Below, piece after piece: positions 62,441 through 64,000 of a stretch of DNA of 64,000 bases. The stretch spans positions 6,386,001 to 6,450,000 of the forward strand of contig NZ_CP045096.1 in NCBI RefSeq assembly GCF_009184865.1. The letters are read 5' to 3'. Under the pieces are notes generated by a model. That model was not told the origin of the DNA. It did not search any database and saw nothing but the letters and a program-made list of their open reading frames with translations. A program made the translations under genes and the position numbers. The stretch's first letter is position 1. Every line of letters begins with the position of its first letter. The stretch is from Streptomyces phaeolivaceus. GTDB lineage: Bacteria > Actinomycetota > Actinomycetes > Streptomycetales > Streptomycetaceae.

Positions 62441-63193
62441 GTGCCCCTCGACCCCTGGCTGATCGCGCTCACCCTCGTCGCCGCCCTCTGGGGAGCAGCC
62501 ACAGGCACCCTCCTCCCCCGCCCCGCCTACCGCTTCACGGTCGACGCCGACCAGCCCTGGCATCAGGAGTGCCCGGAGGGCCACCCCCTCACCGGCACCG
62601 CGAACGGCTGGCTGGGCCCGGCCCGCTGCCAGGAAACCCCCTCCTGCTCCTACGGCCCCGCCACCCCGACCGTCGCCACCACCACCGCCCTGGTCTGCGC
62701 GGCCCTCGCCCTGGCCACCGGCACCCGCCCCGAACTCGCCGTATGGCTGCTCCTCGCCCCCCTCGGCGTACTCCTCACCCTGGTCGACCTCAAGGCACAA
62801 CGCCTCCCCGACCCCCTCACCCTCCCCTTCGCCGCGCTGGCCCTCACCCTCCTGGGCGCGGTCGCGTTCGTACCCGAGCACGTGGGCCAGTGGCGCACCG
62901 CGTTGTACGGCGCGCTCGCCCTCGGCGGCCTCTACTTCCTCTTCTTCCTCATCAGACCCGCCGCCCTCGGCTTCGGCGACGTGAAGCTGGCCCTCGGCCT
63001 GGGCGCCGTCCTCGGCTGGTACGGCTGGGGCGCCCTGTACCTCGGCACGTTCGCCGGCGCGCTGATCGGCAGCGCGTACACCCTGGTCCTCGCGGCCCGG
63101 GGCCGTGCCGTACGCGGACAGCTGATCGCCCTGGGCCCGTTCATGATCGCGGGCGCGTTCGCGGGACTGCTGCTGGAGGCGTACGCGGCCTGA
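62441..63193 (+). CDS. Prepilin peptidase-like protein (A24 family)
   Basis: 250 residues, about seven membrane segments. The two catalytic Asp are in LVDLKAQRLPD (about residue 111) and GFGDVKL (about 180), the GxGD motif. It lacks the CxxC zinc loop and the N-methyltransferase domain of Gram-negative PilD, but has a loop with several Cys (HQECPEGH, GPARCQETPSCSYG). It would cleave signal peptides of type IV pilin or Flp-like proteins; no pilin genes are in the window. Confidence 0.87.
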   Translation: MPLDPWLIALTLVAALWGAATGTLLPRPAYRFTVDADQPWHQECPEGHPLTGTANGWLGPARCQETPSCSYGPATPTVATTTALVCAALALATGTRPELAVWLLLAPLGVLLTLVDLKAQRLPDPLTLPFAALALTLLGAVAFVPEHVGQWRTALYGALALGGLYFLFFLIRPAALGFGDVKLALGLGAVLGWYGWGALYLGTFAGALIGSAYTLVLAARGRAVRGQLIALGPFMIAGAFAGLLLEAYAA

Positions 63194-63268
63194 GCCGCCG
63201 TCGGCCGATCCGATGCCCTGGCGTAGGCTGGCCTGGTCCGTTCGACCCTGAGGAAAGGGACACTCCCG

Positions 63269-64000
63269 GTGACCGAGAAGGCCGAGCTCACGTCTTTTGA
63301 TGTCACAGCCGTTCTCGACCGTGCCGCACAGGGTGGGCGGATCACTCCGGAGGAGGCGCTCGTCCTCTACCGCGACGCCCCGCTGCACGCGCTCGGCTCC
63401 GCCGCCGACGCGGTCCGCAGGCGGCGGTACGCGGGCACGGAGCACATCGCGACGTACATCATCGAGCGGAACATCAACTACACGAACGTGTGCGTCACGG
63501 CGTGCAAGTTCTGCGCGTTCTACGCCCCGCCGAAGGCCAAGGACAAGGGCTGGACGCGCGATCTCGACGACATCCTGCGCCGCTGCGCGGAGACCGTCGA
63601 ACTGGGCGGCACGCAGATCATGTTCCAGGGCGGCCACCACCCGGACTTCGGCGTGGAGTACTACGAGACGCACTTCGCCGCCATCAAGAAGGCCTTCCCG
63701 CAGCTGGTCATCCACTCCCTCGGCGCGTCCGAGGTCGAGCACATGGCCCGGATCTCCAAGGTGGGTGTGGAGGAGGCGATCACGCGGATCCACGCGGCCG
63801 GTCTGGACTCCTTCGCCGGCGCCGGCGCGGAGCTGCTCCCCGCGCGCCCCCGCAAGGCCATCGCCCCGCTGAAGGAGAGCGGCGAGCGCTGGCTGGAGAT
63901 CATGGAGATCGCGCACAAGCTGGGCGTCGAGTCCACCTCCACGATGCTCATGGGCACCGGCGAGACCAACGCCGAGCGCATCGAGCACCTGCGGATGATC
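63269..64000 (+). CDS. mqnC: Cyclic dehypoxanthinyl futalosine synthase, 3' end outside the window
   Basis: First 244 codons from GTG at 63269 (AGGAAAGGGA upstream; TAGGCT -10 at 63224). CVTACKFCAF is the radical-SAM CxxxCxxC at about residue 71-78. Uses SAM to cyclise dehypoxanthine futalosine. IMFQGGHHPDFGVEYYE is a family-specific block. The frame is open to the right edge. Confidence 0.93.
   Translation, partial: MTEKAELTSFDVTAVLDRAAQGGRITPEEALVLYRDAPLHALGSAADAVRRRRYAGTEHIATYIIERNINYTNVCVTACKFCAFYAPPKAKDKGWTRDLDDILRRCAETVELGGTQIMFQGGHHPDFGVEYYETHFAAIKKAFPQLVIHSLGASEVEHMARISKVGVEEAITRIHAAGLDSFAGAGAELLPARPRKAIAPLKESGERWLEIMEIAHKLGVESTSTMLMGTGETNAERIEHLRMI

Overview
The window is chromosomal DNA of a Streptomyces-type actinomycete. 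GC is very high, third codon positions are almost all G or C, and GTG starts and 4-bp stop/start overlaps (ATGA, GTGA) are common. Typical Streptomyces families are present: an Scr1-type HTH with a DUF397 protein, a LAL-type LuxR regulator, DUF4229 and DUF6716 proteins, and System II cytochrome c maturation. Copies of the GCGCAGTTCCCCGCGCCCCT palindrome that is common in Streptomyces are also scattered here. The gene order of the core part (hemL to ccs to mqn genes) matches what I remember of the S. coelicolor SCO4469-SCO4550 region; that is recall, not a search.

Layout. 1-8.6 kb: accessory genes (partial transglutaminase-like gene, RsbW-like ATPase, APH-fold kinase, HTH-TOBE regulator), a decaying lasso-peptide operon (cyclase fragment, B1 leader-binding protein filled by a minisatellite, intact B2 peptidase), an aldehyde dehydrogenase fragment, an aminotransferase, a HEAT-like protein and a class A beta-lactamase. 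9-15.1 kb: a three-gene operon with a 1719-residue protein that joins a caspase-like protease to an Hsp90-type GHKL ATPase, plus a Cys-rich protein and a membrane protein; it looks like a conflict or programmed-death system. 15.4-25.2 kb: conserved core with a DR-repeat protein, hemL, a phosphatase, a deacetylase-like lipoprotein and the resA-ccdA-resB-ccsA operon. 25.2-29.5 kb: a compact RiPP-like cluster (sulfotransferase, 59-residue precursor ending SLYIYTM, FAD oxidoreductase, divergent MFS exporter). The sulfotransferase and exporter promoters are nearly the same sequence, including Crp-like boxes. 29.5-36.5 kb: small regulators and accessory enzymes. 37-43 kb: menaquinone genes mqnL-mqnP, mqnM and mqnE. 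43-50 kb: TetR, glycosyltransferase-like, MaoC and FadD genes. 50-53 kb: a TnpB-only insertion sequence between a truncated gene and the 3' part of a NACHT-type gene. 53-64 kb: LAL regulator, CYTH-like protein, AzlCD with its regulator, cold-shock protein, mqnA, a Ser/Thr kinase, a prepilin peptidase and the 5' part of mqnC.

How genes work together. Six futalosine-pathway genes (mqnA, mqnE, mqnC, mqnL, mqnM, mqnP) are spread over 27 kb; mqnB and mqnD are not in the window. HemL (tetrapyrrole supply) sits next to the apparatus that attaches haem to cytochrome c, so this half of the window serves the respiratory chain. Several genes here appear to be transcribed without a leader (a -10 hexamer 6-7 nt before the start codon).

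A recurring oddity is tandem repeats whose units are multiples of 3: 12/18 bp in lasso B1, 15 bp between two genes, 18 bp where a deaminase and an oxygenase overlap, and 18 bp inside TnpB. The three that lie in coding sequence all keep the reading frame open.
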